Below are positions 24,728-33,659 of a DNA stretch of 64,000 bases, piece by piece. The notes below the pieces were generated by a model. That model was not told the DNA's origin, made no database searches, and saw only the letters and a list, made by a program, of their open reading frames with translations. The DNA comes from Actinomycetota bacterium (lineage in GTDB: Bacteria; Actinomycetota; CADDZG01; JAHWKV01; JAOPZY01): positions 124,001 to 188,000 of the forward strand of contig DASTWV010000043.1 in the NCBI GenBank assembly GCA_035765775.1, in the 5' to 3' direction. How positions within the stretch are numbered: position 1 is the first letter of the stretch; each line of letters starts with the position of its first letter. Position numbers and translations under genes: made by a program.

Positions 24728-27700
24728 ATGCGACGTTTCTTGGCCGCGCGCGCACTGCTGGCGCTCGTGCTCACCTGTGGACTGTTCGGCGGGATAGGCC
24801 TGGTGGTGGCACCGCCGGTGTCGGCGGCGCCGTACAGCGACACCGTGCGGGTGACCATCCAGCAGGTGGACGCCATCACCTGCTTCGACCCGGCGGTTGT
24901 CACCTGCAACGCGGCCGACTTCTACCCCGTCGTGCACATCGACGGGCAGGACTTCGGCGGCGACAGCCTGCAGATCGACGACCAGGACCACATCCAGCCC
25001 AACTGGCAGTTCTCCAAGTCGGTCGACCTGAGCCGGGGCCGGATCCCGGTGTCCATCGAGATCTGGGACAGCGACGGCGGCCTGCGCTTCGACGACGACC
25101 AGGCCGACCTCGTCCCGGGCGCGGGCATGAACGTCGACCTGCAGGTGAACCTGGCGCCGTGCGGGCTCACCGGCTCGGTGACCACCGACTGCACCGCCAA
25201 CAACACGCTGACCGATTCCGGCTCGCAGACCCTGCAGGGCGACAACGGCGACATCGCCCGGATCAAGTTCACAGTCGAGGTGCTGGACACCGACACCGAC
25301 GGCGACGGCCTGCTCGACGGCTGGGAGACCCACGGCCTCGACGTCAACGGCGACGGCATCGTCGATGTCGACCTCGCCTCGATGGGGGCCGATCCCCGGC
25401 GCAAGGACATCTTCATCGAGATCGACTGCCTGGTGGCGGCCGACCACAGCCACTGCCCCCAGTCCGGTGCCTTGAGCGACGTGGTCCAGGCCTTCGCCAA
25501 TGCCCCGATCCCCAACCCCGACGGGACCACCGGCATCCAGCTCCATCTCGATACCGGGACGTTGTTCAGCACCGCGGTGACCAGCGTCAACGGGACCGCA
25601 GGCGTCGTGGGCAACTACGGGAACATGGGCGGGGGCGGGGACAAGATCCCGGAGGCGGGCAACACCGTCGTGGACTGGGACGGCGCCACGGGGAACCCCG
25701 GCACCAGCTTCTACACGCTGAAGAGCACCTACTTCAATGCGAACCGGCGCTTCGCCTTCCGCTACGCCCTCTTTGTCCACCAGACCAACCTGCGGGCGGC
25801 ATCGAACGACTGCACCAGCGGGTGGACCGAGGGGATCCCGGCCAACGACTTCATGATTAGCCTGGGCGGGACCAACGGCAGCGGCAACCCGTGCTGGACC
25901 ACGGATGCCAACGGCTTCTCGGTGGGCAGCCGGGCGGAGCAGGCGGGGACCTTCATGCACGAGATGGGCCACGCCCTCGGGCTCCAGCACGGCGGTACCG
26001 ACGGCATCAACAACAAACCCAACTATCTGAGCGTCATGAACTACAGCTTCCAGATGTGCTCGGTGCCGGTCAGCGGGACCGCACTGCCGGGCGGGTGCGA
26101 CTACTCCCGGCGGGCCCTCCCTAATCTCGAGGAACGCCTCAACCCATCCGCCAGCCCGCCGCTCGCCGGACTCGACGAATGCGCCGGGTTCGACGGCGGC
26201 GTCTACGGCTTTGGCCCGGTGGACTGGAACAAGAACGGCGCGATCACCGGCGCCTCGTGTACACCGGGAAGTGCCAACGTCTCCGCCGACATCAACGGCG
26301 ACAACGGATGTGTCGGTGCGGGAGCCAACGGGAAGCTCGACACCGCGGCGTCGGGCGACGACCAGGTGGTGGGCTCCGAAATCGTCGACGGTCCCGATCT
26401 CACCTGCCAGACCACGGCGACCGGCGACGATTCGCAGGACAACAGCGTGGGCTACGTCGAACCGTCGCCGCTCACGAGTGCCTTCGACTGGGCCAACATC
26501 GTGTACCAGTTCCAGACCAATCCCGACTTCGCCAGCGGGGTTTCCAGCCCGCCCGACGACGAGGCCAACCCGGAGATCATCGCGGCGGCGCATGCCGTCT
26601 TGGAAGCCGACTTCGCCACCGACTTGTCCATCGACGTCTCCGGCCCGGCGAACGCCGCCCCCGGGGACACCGTGACTTACACGGTGACGGTCAGGAACGC
26701 CGGGCCGGGGGAGGCAGAGAACGTCTCCGTGGCCAACACCGCCCCCGACGGGAGCCCGACCACCATCCCCCTCGGGACCCTGCAGGTCAACGACGTGGCC
26801 ACCCGCACCGTCTCGTACCTGGTGCCCTGCACCGCCGCCGATGCCTCGGTGCTGACCGACACGGCCACCGTGACCGGCAACGACATCCTGGGGGACCCGG
26901 ACACCAACAGCGCCAACGACACCGACAGCCAGTCGACGACGGTGCACGCCCCGGTGCTGTCGGTGACGAAGACCGCCACGCCGGCCGTGAACGCCGGGGA
27001 GGCGATCACCTACCGCATCACCTACGCCAACACCGGCTCCGCGCCGGCCACCGGGACCGTCATCACCGACGTCCTGCCGGCCGACGTGTACTACAGCACC
27101 GCCCTCGACCAAGGCGCCGGGCCCCGGCCGACCACGGTCACCCGCAACGCCAATGGCACTACGACGCTGACGTGGGCGGTCGGAGCCGTGCCGGCGACGT
27201 CCGGGCCGATCACCATCGCCTACACCGCCCGTCCCAGCCTGCTGTTCCTGGGCGGGGCGTCGGTGACCAACAACGTGACGCTCACCTTCGGCAACGCCAA
27301 CGGGTGCACGTACGCCCCGGTGACGGCGTCGGCGCCGAGCTCGATCACGGTGGTCGCCCCCACCCGCAACCCGCTGTCCTTGGGTTACTTCAAGACCCAC
27401 CCGGCGGAGTGGACCGCCGAGTTCCTCGCCCGCATCCAGGCCACCGACCAGCGTTTCGACGGGGCCGACGGATCCACCCCGGACGGCATGCTGAGCGCTG
27501 CCGAGGTGATGGCGGTGCTCAACGGCACCGGCCAGCCGGGCACCTTGAAGGCGCAGCTGCTGGCCACCGACTTCAACCTCGCCGAGCGCCGGATCAACGC
27601 CGGGACGCTGATCGTGTCGCCCACCGATACGGTGCTCGGCCTCACCAACGTCCGGGACGCCGACCGCTACGCGATGGCAACCCTGGGGCTGGCCTTCAGT

Positions 27701-27775
27701 TCCAACACCACTCGCTACAGCAACATCACGAAGTCGCTGGACGAGATCAACAACAACCGCAGCGAGCACTACTGA
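24728..27775 (+). CDS. Large secreted zinc metalloprotease with Ca-binding loops and DUF11 repeats
   Basis: 1015 residues from ATG 24728 (GGGGGAGG ribosome site). Signal peptide ends near VSAAPYSD. DTDGDGLLDGWE and DVNGDGIVDVD are thrombospondin-type-3-like calcium loops. The zinc site HEMGHALGLQHGG fits the HExxHxxGxxH metzincin consensus and LSVMNYSFQM supplies the Met-turn. Two DUF11-like repeats follow (GDTVTYTVTVRNAGPGEAEN, GEAITYRITYANTGSAPATG), then a C-terminal module LGYFKTHPAEWT with an EF-hand-like DGSTPDGMLSAAE. Probably extracellular; target unknown. Confidence 0.85.
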   Translation: MRRFLAARALLALVLTCGLFGGIGLVVAPPVSAAPYSDTVRVTIQQVDAITCFDPAVVTCNAADFYPVVHIDGQDFGGDSLQIDDQDHIQPNWQFSKSVDLSRGRIPVSIEIWDSDGGLRFDDDQADLVPGAGMNVDLQVNLAPCGLTGSVTTDCTANNTLTDSGSQTLQGDNGDIARIKFTVEVLDTDTDGDGLLDGWETHGLDVNGDGIVDVDLASMGADPRRKDIFIEIDCLVAADHSHCPQSGALSDVVQAFANAPIPNPDGTTGIQLHLDTGTLFSTAVTSVNGTAGVVGNYGNMGGGGDKIPEAGNTVVDWDGATGNPGTSFYTLKSTYFNANRRFAFRYALFVHQTNLRAASNDCTSGWTEGIPANDFMISLGGTNGSGNPCWTTDANGFSVGSRAEQAGTFMHEMGHALGLQHGGTDGINNKPNYLSVMNYSFQMCSVPVSGTALPGGCDYSRRALPNLEERLNPSASPPLAGLDECAGFDGGVYGFGPVDWNKNGAITGASCTPGSANVSADINGDNGCVGAGANGKLDTAASGDDQVVGSEIVDGPDLTCQTTATGDDSQDNSVGYVEPSPLTSAFDWANIVYQFQTNPDFASGVSSPPDDEANPEIIAAAHAVLEADFATDLSIDVSGPANAAPGDTVTYTVTVRNAGPGEAENVSVANTAPDGSPTTIPLGTLQVNDVATRTVSYLVPCTAADASVLTDTATVTGNDILGDPDTNSANDTDSQSTTVHAPVLSVTKTATPAVNAGEAITYRITYANTGSAPATGTVITDVLPADVYYSTALDQGAGPRPTTVTRNANGTTTLTWAVGAVPATSGPITIAYTARPSLLFLGGASVTNNVTLTFGNANGCTYAPVTASAPSSITVVAPTRNPLSLGYFKTHPAEWTAEFLARIQATDQRFDGADGSTPDGMLSAAEVMAVLNGTGQPGTLKAQLLATDFNLAERRINAGTLIVSPTDTVLGLTNVRDADRYAMATLGLAFSSNTTRYSNITKSLDEINNNRSEHY

Positions 27776-27945
27776 TCACCCCGCCGGCCCCGCTCCGGAC
27801 TGTAAGGCATCCTGCACCCCAAGCTGCACCATCGGGTGGACGATTCCTCACAGAACGGGCGGGGCCGGCCGGCACTCCCTGGGCTTGGGTCGCCGCCGGG
27901 GAGCCGGAGGCAGCTCATTCCTGCCGCCGGGGTAGGGTGCCCCAG

Positions 27946-28368
27946 GTGCGCCAAGATCGCTCGAGCGCCCGCCCGGTCGCCCCCGGGCAGTCCCCTGGGG
28001 CGTCGCAGGCCCCCGCGCTGGGGCTGGCGGCCCTGTTCACCGCCACCGGCATCACCCACCTCGTGGTCCCGAGCTTCTACGACGCGATCGTCCCGCCCTG
28101 GCTGCCGGGATCACCCGGGATGTGGACCCTGGTCAGTGGCCTCGCCGAGCTGGCCTGCGCCCTGGCGCTCTGCGTGCCTGCCACACGCCGGGCGGGAGCC
28201 ACGGCCGCCGCCCTCCTGCTCGTGGCGGTCTTCCCGGCCAACATCCAGATGGCCGTTGACTGGCGGCACCGGGGCCTGGCGGAGCAGCTCGTCGCCTACG
28301 GGCGGCTCCCGCTGCAGGTCCCCCTCGTCGCCTGGGCCCTGTGGGCGCGCCGGTGGGCAGGGCGTTGA
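27946..28368 (+). CDS. DoxX-like small membrane protein
   Basis: 140 residues with about four hydrophobic segments (LAALFTATGITHLVVPSFYD, WTLVSGLAELACALALCV, ATAAALLLVAVFPANIQMAV). The VVPSFYDAIVPPWLPG segment is typical of the DoxX/MauE-like family, whose roles are mostly unknown. GTG at 27946 or 27937 could start it. Confidence 0.7.
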   Translation: MRQDRSSARPVAPGQSPGASQAPALGLAALFTATGITHLVVPSFYDAIVPPWLPGSPGMWTLVSGLAELACALALCVPATRRAGATAAALLLVAVFPANIQMAVDWRHRGLAEQLVAYGRLPLQVPLVAWALWARRWAGR

Positions 28369-28447
28369 GCGCCGGACAGGCGGGGCGCCTCGCCCGCCCG
28401 GTGGCATCCTGTTCCGGTGACGAGTCAGGGAAGGGGCGGGACCGGCC

Positions 28448-28897
28448 GTGGCCTCCTGGGCTGAGTTCGCTGCCCGGGAGCCGGCTCTGGCGGGCGTCGT
28501 GCGCCGGGCCTTCGCGGTGCGCAAGCACGCCACCATGGCCACCGTCCGAGCGAGTGGGGCACCCCGCATCAGCGGCACCGAGGTGGAGTTCGCCGACGAC
28601 GGCGAGATCTATCTCGGCATGATGAAGGGCGCCCGGCGGGTCCAGGACCTGCGCCGGGATCCCCGGATGGCGCTGCACTCCCCCACCAACGACGCCCCCG
28701 ACGGCGACCCGGCCGGCTGGCTGGGCGAAGCGAAGATCAATGCCCGGGCCGTTGAAGTGGCATCGGCGGACTCCCACTGCTTCCGGCTGGACATCGAGGA
28801 CGTCGTGCACACCAAGGTGGCCGCCGACGCCCAGGCACTCGAGATCACCACCTGGCGCCCGGGCTCGGGCGCCACGGTCGTCCGCCGGGCGGACTGA
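28448..28897 (+). CDS. Pyridoxamine 5'-phosphate oxidase-like flavin/F420-binding protein
   Basis: 149 residues of the split-barrel FMN-binding fold: RKHATMATVRASGAPRISGT and GEIYLGMMKGARRVQDLRRD, then LGEAKINARAVEV and a WRPGSG end. In actinobacteria such proteins are often F420- or heme-binding. GTG start. Substrate unknown. Confidence 0.82.
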   Translation: MASWAEFAAREPALAGVVRRAFAVRKHATMATVRASGAPRISGTEVEFADDGEIYLGMMKGARRVQDLRRDPRMALHSPTNDAPDGDPAGWLGEAKINARAVEVASADSHCFRLDIEDVVHTKVAADAQALEITTWRPGSGATVVRRAD

Positions 28898-28930
28898 CGT
28901 AGGGTGGCCTCCGACAGAGGAGGTGCACCC

Positions 28931-29341
28931 ATGCAGGTCACCAGGAACTCCCGTGCCACCACGCCGGGCCCAGCCGACTGGTTCACCGGCGCGGTCTACC
29001 TCGACCCCATCACCACGCCCACCGGGGCCTCCCGGCTGTCGGCCACCAGCGTCCGCTTCACCCCGGGCGCCCGGACGGCGTGGCACACGCACCCCAACGG
29101 GCAGACGATCTACGTCACCGAGGGGATCGGCCGGGCCCAGCGCCGGGGCGGCTCGGTCGAGGAGATCCGACCCGGGGACCGGGTCTTCTTCGAGCCGGGC
29201 GAGGAGCACTGGCACGGGGCGGCGCCGGACCGGTTCATGACCCACCTGGCGATGCAGGAAGTGGGCGACGACGGCACTGCCGCGGTCTGGGGCGACCACG
29301 TCACCGACGAGGAGTACGGGGCGGCCCCGGCGGCCGGGTAG
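28931..29341 (+). CDS. Cupin-domain protein
   Basis: 136 residues. Cupin motif 1 is TAWHTHPNGQTIYVTEGIG and motif 2 is PGDRVFFEPGEEHWHGAAPD, giving the usual His/Glu metal ligands. This compact, YhhW/AraC-free cupin type resembles quercetinase-like or carboxymuconolactone-associated cupins. ATG 28931 follows GAGGTGC. Confidence 0.85.
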   Translation: MQVTRNSRATTPGPADWFTGAVYLDPITTPTGASRLSATSVRFTPGARTAWHTHPNGQTIYVTEGIGRAQRRGGSVEEIRPGDRVFFEPGEEHWHGAAPDRFMTHLAMQEVGDDGTAAVWGDHVTDEEYGAAPAAG

Positions 29342-29353
29342 GGCCCGGCTCGG

Positions 29354-30265
29354 CTACCTGCCGACGGCCTTCTGCAACCGTGCCAGCCGGGCGAGGTGGC
29401 CGTCGAGGTCGGCGGAGTGCATGTCGGAGAACAGGACCTGAGTCACCCCGAGGTCCTCGATGCCGGCGAGGTCACCAGCGATCTGCTCCGGGGATCCACC
29501 GAGGAACTGGCGGCCGTCGGCGACCGGGGCGTCGGTGAGCTGGGCGTTGACCCGGACGTAGACGGGCAGGGCAGCCGGGTCCCGCCCGGCCGCCGTCGCC
29601 GCCGCCCGGAACTGGCCCACAAGGCCCCGCAGCAGCTCCGGCGAGGCGCCGATGGGGTTGAGGCCGTCCGCCGTCCGGCCGGCCCGCTCCAGTGCGGCGG
29701 GGGCGAACACGCCCATGACGATGGGGATGCCGCCGGCCCGGGCCGGCTTGGGGTTGATGTTGGACTCCGGGATGGTGAAGAAGCGGCCTTCAAAGTGGAC
29801 CGGGTCGGGCCCCCACACGCCTCGGAGGGCAGCGAAGAACTCCGTGGTCCGGCTGACGAGGTGCTCCTTGGTGGCGCCGACGGTGGCGAACTCTTGGTCC
29901 ATCCACCCGTGGCCGAAGCCCGCCACCACCCGGCCGCCGCTGAGCTGGTCCAGGGTGGCCAGGCGCTTGCCCAGCTGGACGGGGTTGTGGAAGGGGGCAT
30001 CAAGCACGCTGGTGCCGAGGATCGCCGAGGACGTGTGCCCGGCCACGAACGCCAGCGTCTCGATGGGCTCGTAGGTCTGGCGGTAGGCGTCGGGCAGCGG
30101 CCGGGGCGGGCCGCCCGGCTGCGGGATGTCGCCCAGGGCGTAGAGCAGGCGCTCGTAGGTCCACAGCCCGCGGTATCCCAGCTGCTCGGCCTCCTGGGCA
30201 ACCCGGAGGATGGCTGCGGGTGAGGCGAGCGGCCCCGAGGTGGGGAGAGAGACGCCGAGATCCAT
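29354..30265 (-). CDS. LLM-class F420-dependent oxidoreductase
   Basis: 303 residues of the luciferase-like TIM barrel: MDLGVSLPTSGPLASPAAIL, GYRGLWTYERLLYALG, LATLDQLSGGRVVAGFGHGW, and PIVMGVFAPAALERAGRTAD. The GGRVVAGFGHGW segment is the classical F420/FMN binding region of actinobacterial LLM enzymes (TIGR03619-like). Convergent with the cupin gene. Substrate unknown. Confidence 0.88.
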   Translation of the reverse strand: MDLGVSLPTSGPLASPAAILRVAQEAEQLGYRGLWTYERLLYALGDIPQPGGPPRPLPDAYRQTYEPIETLAFVAGHTSSAILGTSVLDAPFHNPVQLGKRLATLDQLSGGRVVAGFGHGWMDQEFATVGATKEHLVSRTTEFFAALRGVWGPDPVHFEGRFFTIPESNINPKPARAGGIPIVMGVFAPAALERAGRTADGLNPIGASPELLRGLVGQFRAAATAAGRDPAALPVYVRVNAQLTDAPVADGRQFLGGSPEQIAGDLAGIEDLGVTQVLFSDMHSADLDGHLARLARLQKAVGR

Positions 30266-30391
30266 GGGGAAGTCCTTTCTTCAGGGGGGTTCGCCCACGC
30301 TACCGGAGGCCTGCCGGGCTCGCCGATCCTTCGGTGACCGCGCCCGGTCCCCCGACCTCCCCTACCCGCACGCCCTATCGTTGGTCCCCAC

Positions 30392-31297
30392 ATGCGGATC
30401 TCTCGCACAGCTGCGGTGTCCCTGGCGGTTGCTGCTGCCGTGCTGCTCGGCGTGTGGGCCGCACTACCCATGCTCACCTCGGTCCCGGGCGCGGGCCCCG
30501 CTCCCGTGGTGACGCCCAGCCTGAGGCCGAGCCCGATGCATGCCCCCCCAGGCCCATCGCCCACCGCCCACTTGCCCACCGCCCACTTGCCCACCGCCCA
30601 AGGCAAGACCGGCGGCAAAGCGCATCATGCCGCCCGAACCGTGGCCTCGAAGCCGAAACCGAGCCCGTCGGCGACCGTTCCTCTCCAACCGGTGAGCACT
30701 GTGCCCGAGGTTCCCGGCAGCGGGGCGCAGCCTGGCCAGCGGGTGATTGCCCTGACGTTTGACGATGGGCCGGACCCCGTCTACACGCCCCAGGTGCTGC
30801 AGGTTCTTACGCAATCGGGCGTCACCGCCACCTTCTTCATGATCGGCTGGGAGGCGGCGGCGGACCCTGACCTGGTGCACCAGGTGGCGGGGGCCAGCAA
30901 TGGCGTCGGCAACCACACCTGGAACCACGTCGATCTCACCAGGCTGAACCCGGCGGACTTCGCCGCCCAGGTCGACCGCACCGCGCAGCTCCTGGACTCG
31001 CTCACCGGCCGGAAGGTCACCTGCGTCCGCCCTCCCCAGGGGCACATCAACGGGACCGTGGAAGCGGAGTTGGCTCCCCGGGGCCTGACCGCCGTGCTCT
31101 GGAACGATGACCCCCGGGACTGGACGCGCCCGGGGACCGGGGCGATCGTGCGCCGGGCGCTGAGCGAGGCCAGCCCCGGCGGCATCGTCGAGCTGCACGA
31201 CGGCGGGGGGGACCGAAGCGAGACGGTCCAGGCGCTCCCGGCGATCATCGCCGGCCTGCGGGCACAGGGTTACACCTTCGTGCCGCTCTGCCGCTAA
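30392..31297 (+). CDS. Membrane-anchored polysaccharide deacetylase (NodB domain)
   Basis: 301 residues. An N-terminal helix anchors it; a Pro/His-rich linker with SPTAHLPTAHLPTAQ repeats (a 15-bp DNA repeat at about 30,558-30,600) precedes the NodB domain from about residue 115. Motifs: TFDDGPD, the metal site NHTWNH, RPPQGHING and the late LHDGGGD. Probably deacetylates peptidoglycan or another wall glycan. Its last ~105 bp are duplicated at 32,108-32,275. Confidence 0.88.
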   Translation: MRISRTAAVSLAVAAAVLLGVWAALPMLTSVPGAGPAPVVTPSLRPSPMHAPPGPSPTAHLPTAHLPTAQGKTGGKAHHAARTVASKPKPSPSATVPLQPVSTVPEVPGSGAQPGQRVIALTFDDGPDPVYTPQVLQVLTQSGVTATFFMIGWEAAADPDLVHQVAGASNGVGNHTWNHVDLTRLNPADFAAQVDRTAQLLDSLTGRKVTCVRPPQGHINGTVEAELAPRGLTAVLWNDDPRDWTRPGTGAIVRRALSEASPGGIVELHDGGGDRSETVQALPAIIAGLRAQGYTFVPLCR

Positions 31298-31329
31298 ATG
31301 GCGGCTGCCCGCTAAGAAACCGTCGGGAT

Positions 31330-31926
31330 TTGCCCGCCAGGCACCAAGAATTCGTCAACACCACTTTTCGAGCTGCCGCGGTGGCGTACCCCGTTGGGGT
31401 GGGCGTTCGAGAGTTCTCCCAGCGCGGGGTCGGCGCAGTGCCCGAAGCGCTCAATGGGTGGGCGCACGAGAGTCGGTGGTGCCTGCCGGGTGGCGGCCGG
31501 GACCTCCAGGAGCCGCCCTGCTTTTTCCGGAGCGTCATCGTTCTTCGGGCTGGGGAGACCATCGATCGCTCTGAGCTGGCGGCCTGCATCTCCCGTGAGG
31601 CCGAGGTGATCGTGCTCAGCGTTGGCTTCCCGCAGACAGACGTCCAGATCGGTGAAGTCGAGGCCGCGCTGACGCTGGCGATTGAACGACTGTCCCCCTT
31701 GGAAGCTCTGCTGGTGGGAACCGTGGACGAGGCCCTCGACCTGTTGTTGCCCGGCGACTACGTGGTTGCCGCCAGAGCGCCCAGGGCCCTAGTGCCAGAG
31801 CGGCTCAGGGCCGACACGGTCGGTCCCCAGTTCGCCGGCGATGGGAAGCCCGAAGATCGCCAGCGTCATGCCGCCTCCACAAGCGAGGAGAAGGGTTGTT
31901 TACTGTCTACGGCGCCTGCGCGTTGA
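31330..31926 (+). CDS. Hypothetical ORF, weak
   Basis: An open frame whose second half has protein-like composition (SVIVLRAGETIDRSELAACI, ALTLAIERLSPLEALLVGTV). No family recognised, no good ribosome site, and the first ~65 codons look like non-coding sequence. It could be a remnant or entirely spurious. It overlaps the next small gene's start. Confidence 0.3.
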   Translation: MPARHQEFVNTTFRAAAVAYPVGVGVREFSQRGVGAVPEALNGWAHESRWCLPGGGRDLQEPPCFFRSVIVLRAGETIDRSELAACISREAEVIVLSVGFPQTDVQIGEVEAALTLAIERLSPLEALLVGTVDEALDLLLPGDYVVAARAPRALVPERLRADTVGPQFAGDGKPEDRQRHAASTSEEKGCLLSTAPAR

Positions 31927-32105
31927 CGTTCATGATGGCGATGTACGCCCTAGAGCGGCGGGGCTCGGCGTTCATCCTCGGATTCGCGCTCGGCTGCGCC
32001 CTTTCCAGCTCCTACGGCTTCCTGAGTGGGGCCTGGCCGTTCGGGGTCATCGAGGCCGTCTGGGCGGTGCTGGCCGTACGCCGGTTCCTGCATGCCCGAC
32101 CCTGA
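31896..32105 (+). CDS. Small membrane protein, conserved in actinobacteria
   Basis: 69 residues from TTG 31896 with a good ribosome site (GAGGAGAAGG). Two or three hydrophobic helices (YGACALTFMMAMYALERRG, SAFILGFALGCALSSSYGFL, GAWPFGVIEAVWAVLAVRRF). I recall similar short proteins in many actinobacterial genomes without assigned function. Confidence 0.7.
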   Translation: MFTVYGACALTFMMAMYALERRGSAFILGFALGCALSSSYGFLSGAWPFGVIEAVWAVLAVRRFLHARP

Positions 32106-32107
32106 GC

Positions 32108-32275
32108 GTTGAGCTGCACGTTCGCGGGTGGGGACCGCAGCGAGACGGTCCAGGCACGTTTCGTGCGAGCTTCGCCGCCATTTTGGCGGTCAAACTCGCA
32201 GGAAACGCTCCCTCCCGGCGATACTCGCCGGCCTGCGGGCACACGGCTACACCTTCGTCCCGCTCTGCCGCTGAG
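32108..32275 (+). repeat. Duplicated 3' tail of the deacetylase gene, interrupted by an insert
   Basis: From GTTGAGCTGCACG to CCGCTCTGCCGCTGA the sequence repeats the last ~105 bp of the deacetylase gene (31,188-31,297) with few changes, including the stop. It is interrupted by about 51-60 extra bases. There is no start or upstream domain, so this is a dead copy. It shares the odd property of a second dead tail at 34,215-34,345. Confidence 0.75.
32157..32207. repeat. 51-bp palindromic insert inside the duplicated deacetylase tail
   Basis: The insert begins CGTTTCGTGCGAG and ends CTCGCAGGAAACG (12 of 13 bases complementary), with an inner CCGCCA/TGGCGG arm. The whole can fold into a long hairpin with four mismatches per 24-bp arm. 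Size and symmetry resemble a REP/MITE-like sequence. No second copy was noticed in the window. Confidence 0.5.
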
Positions 32276-32334
32276 GGCTGACCCGTTCGCGGGTGGCGCC
32301 CGGGCCTCGCTACCCTGGAGGGAAAGGAGGTGGC

Positions 32335-32763
32335 ATGGCAGCGGAGATCGTCGCGTGCCCGGCGTGCGGGGCCAAGAACCGGGTTCCGGCCGCGGCTAAG
32401 GGCGTGCCGCATTGCGGCCGCTGCGGGTCGGGAGTGCCGTGGGTCGCCGAGGCGGGCGACGACACCTTCGCCGCCGTCGTCGAGCAGTCAAAGTTGCCCG
32501 TTCTGGTGGACCTCTGGGCGCCGTGGTGCGGGCCGTGCCGGAGCGTGAGCCCGGTACTGGAGCGCCTGGCCGAGACCCACGCCGGCAAGCTGAAACTGGC
32601 GAAGATCAACGTGGATGAGTCCCCCCGGCTCTCGCAGCGGTTCGGCGTGCAGAGCATCCCGATGCTGCTCCTCATGCGGGGCGGAGAGTTGGTCGCCCGC
32701 AGGGTGGGGGCAGCGCCCGAGCACGTGTTGGCGGCCTGGCTCGAAGAGACCTTTGCGTCGTAG
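32335..32763 (+). CDS. Thioredoxin with N-terminal zinc ribbon (Trx2-like)
   Basis: 142 residues. An N-terminal zinc ribbon (CPACG at 8-12, CGRCG further on) precedes a thioredoxin domain with the active site WAPWCGPCRS and cis-Pro in QSIPMLLLMRGGE. Same layout as E. coli thioredoxin 2. Strong AAAGGAGG ribosome site. The last third of the gene is duplicated at 34,215-34,345 at about 95% identity. Confidence 0.92.
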   Translation: MAAEIVACPACGAKNRVPAAAKGVPHCGRCGSGVPWVAEAGDDTFAAVVEQSKLPVLVDLWAPWCGPCRSVSPVLERLAETHAGKLKLAKINVDESPRLSQRFGVQSIPMLLLMRGGELVARRVGAAPEHVLAAWLEETFAS

Positions 32764-32779
32764 GACACTGCGGAGCTGA

Positions 32780-33220
32780 TCAAGCAGCGCTAGGCGCCCC
32801 CGGGTGGCGCCAACGCACCCCGGCGAATCGGCCAAAGTCTCGGTCGTAGCTGATCACCGTCCCCCGGTGTTCGATCGCCAGTGCAGCCAGGTGCGCATCG
32901 TTCACCAGGTTCCCGCCGGTGCCCACTGAGGCGATGAGGTCGACGAAGACGTCGAGGTGACGGGCCGTGGGTTGGATGATGACAGCCGCCGGGGCGCCGA
33001 TCCACGCCCGCACTTGGCCGATGGCCTGCTCGACCGTGAGGGGGTTGGGAAACAGACCGACTTTGGTGGAGAGCCGAACAAATGCAGTGAGCACGAGCCA
33101 GGCGAACCCAACCGACTCGGCCCCGACAAGGGCGGCGTCAAGCCACTCGCGGGTGCCTTCACTCCTCGGCTCGGCCTCGTTGACCGCGTAGAGGAGGACG
33201 TTGGCGTCGACCAGGTTCAC
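32780..33220 (-). CDS. PIN-domain toxin (VapC-like)
   Basis: 146 residues. PIN signature: MNLVDANVLLYAVNEAEP at the start, then the acidic residues in GGNLVNDAHLAALAIEHRGT and ISYDRDFGRFAGVRWRHPGA. PIN toxins cleave RNA. The antitoxin gene ends 10 bp upstream on the same strand, the standard VapBC order. Confidence 0.85.
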   Translation of the reverse strand: MNLVDANVLLYAVNEAEPRSEGTREWLDAALVGAESVGFAWLVLTAFVRLSTKVGLFPNPLTVEQAIGQVRAWIGAPAAVIIQPTARHLDVFVDLIASVGTGGNLVNDAHLAALAIEHRGTVISYDRDFGRFAGVRWRHPGAPSAA

Positions 33221-33230
33221 CGCGAACCGG

Positions 33231-33485
33231 TCACTTCCGGAGACGCATCTTCCTAATCAGTTCCTCGTCCTCAAGCTCGCCTGCGAGTTGCAGTGCCTGG
33301 TCAAGGTTGACCGCAGGGATTCCGAGGTTGGCGGTTTTGGTCCGGAAGGGCACCGCGGGCGACGTGACCCGGAGGCCCTCTCGGATGGCATCGTTCAGGG
33401 TGCGCTTGAACGAGGTGCCCCGCTCCTGCATCCGCTGCCGGATGAGGGCCTCCGTATCGGCGTCGAGAGTTACCGTCGTCCTCAT
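33231..33485 (-). CDS. VapB-like antitoxin
   Basis: 84 residues from ATG 33485 (a second ATG lies 12 bases upstream). MRTTVTLDADTEALIRQRMQ is a ribbon-helix-helix N-terminus; the C-terminal half (LGIPAVNLDQALQLAGELED) would wrap the toxin. Partner of the PIN toxin downstream. Confidence 0.78.
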   Translation of the reverse strand: MRTTVTLDADTEALIRQRMQERGTSFKRTLNDAIREGLRVTSPAVPFRTKTANLGIPAVNLDQALQLAGELEDEELIRKMRLRK

Positions 33486-33659
33486 GGTGTGCATCATAGC
33501 ATCATGTGGATTGACAGCATGACTTCACTGATCGGCACCTTCCAGCCAGCGCCACCACATGGGAGGCGACTGCCGATGCCGGGGGGCCGGCAGAGTTCGA
33601 AGGTGGAGACGAACGCCTACGCCAGGTGCGCTCCCTCGACGGTCGGCACGTGCGGCAGG

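Noticed and set aside
24623-27769. 1048-residue minus-strand open frame opposite the metalloprotease
   Set aside because: No signal peptide, motif or ribosome site; the plus strand encodes a zinc protease with all expected motifs, so this is third-position GC bias.
30547-30610. Tandem 15-bp repeat that might be a CRISPR or minisatellite
   Set aside because: Only about three direct copies without spacers; it simply encodes the Pro-Thr-Ala-His-Leu linker of the deacetylase.
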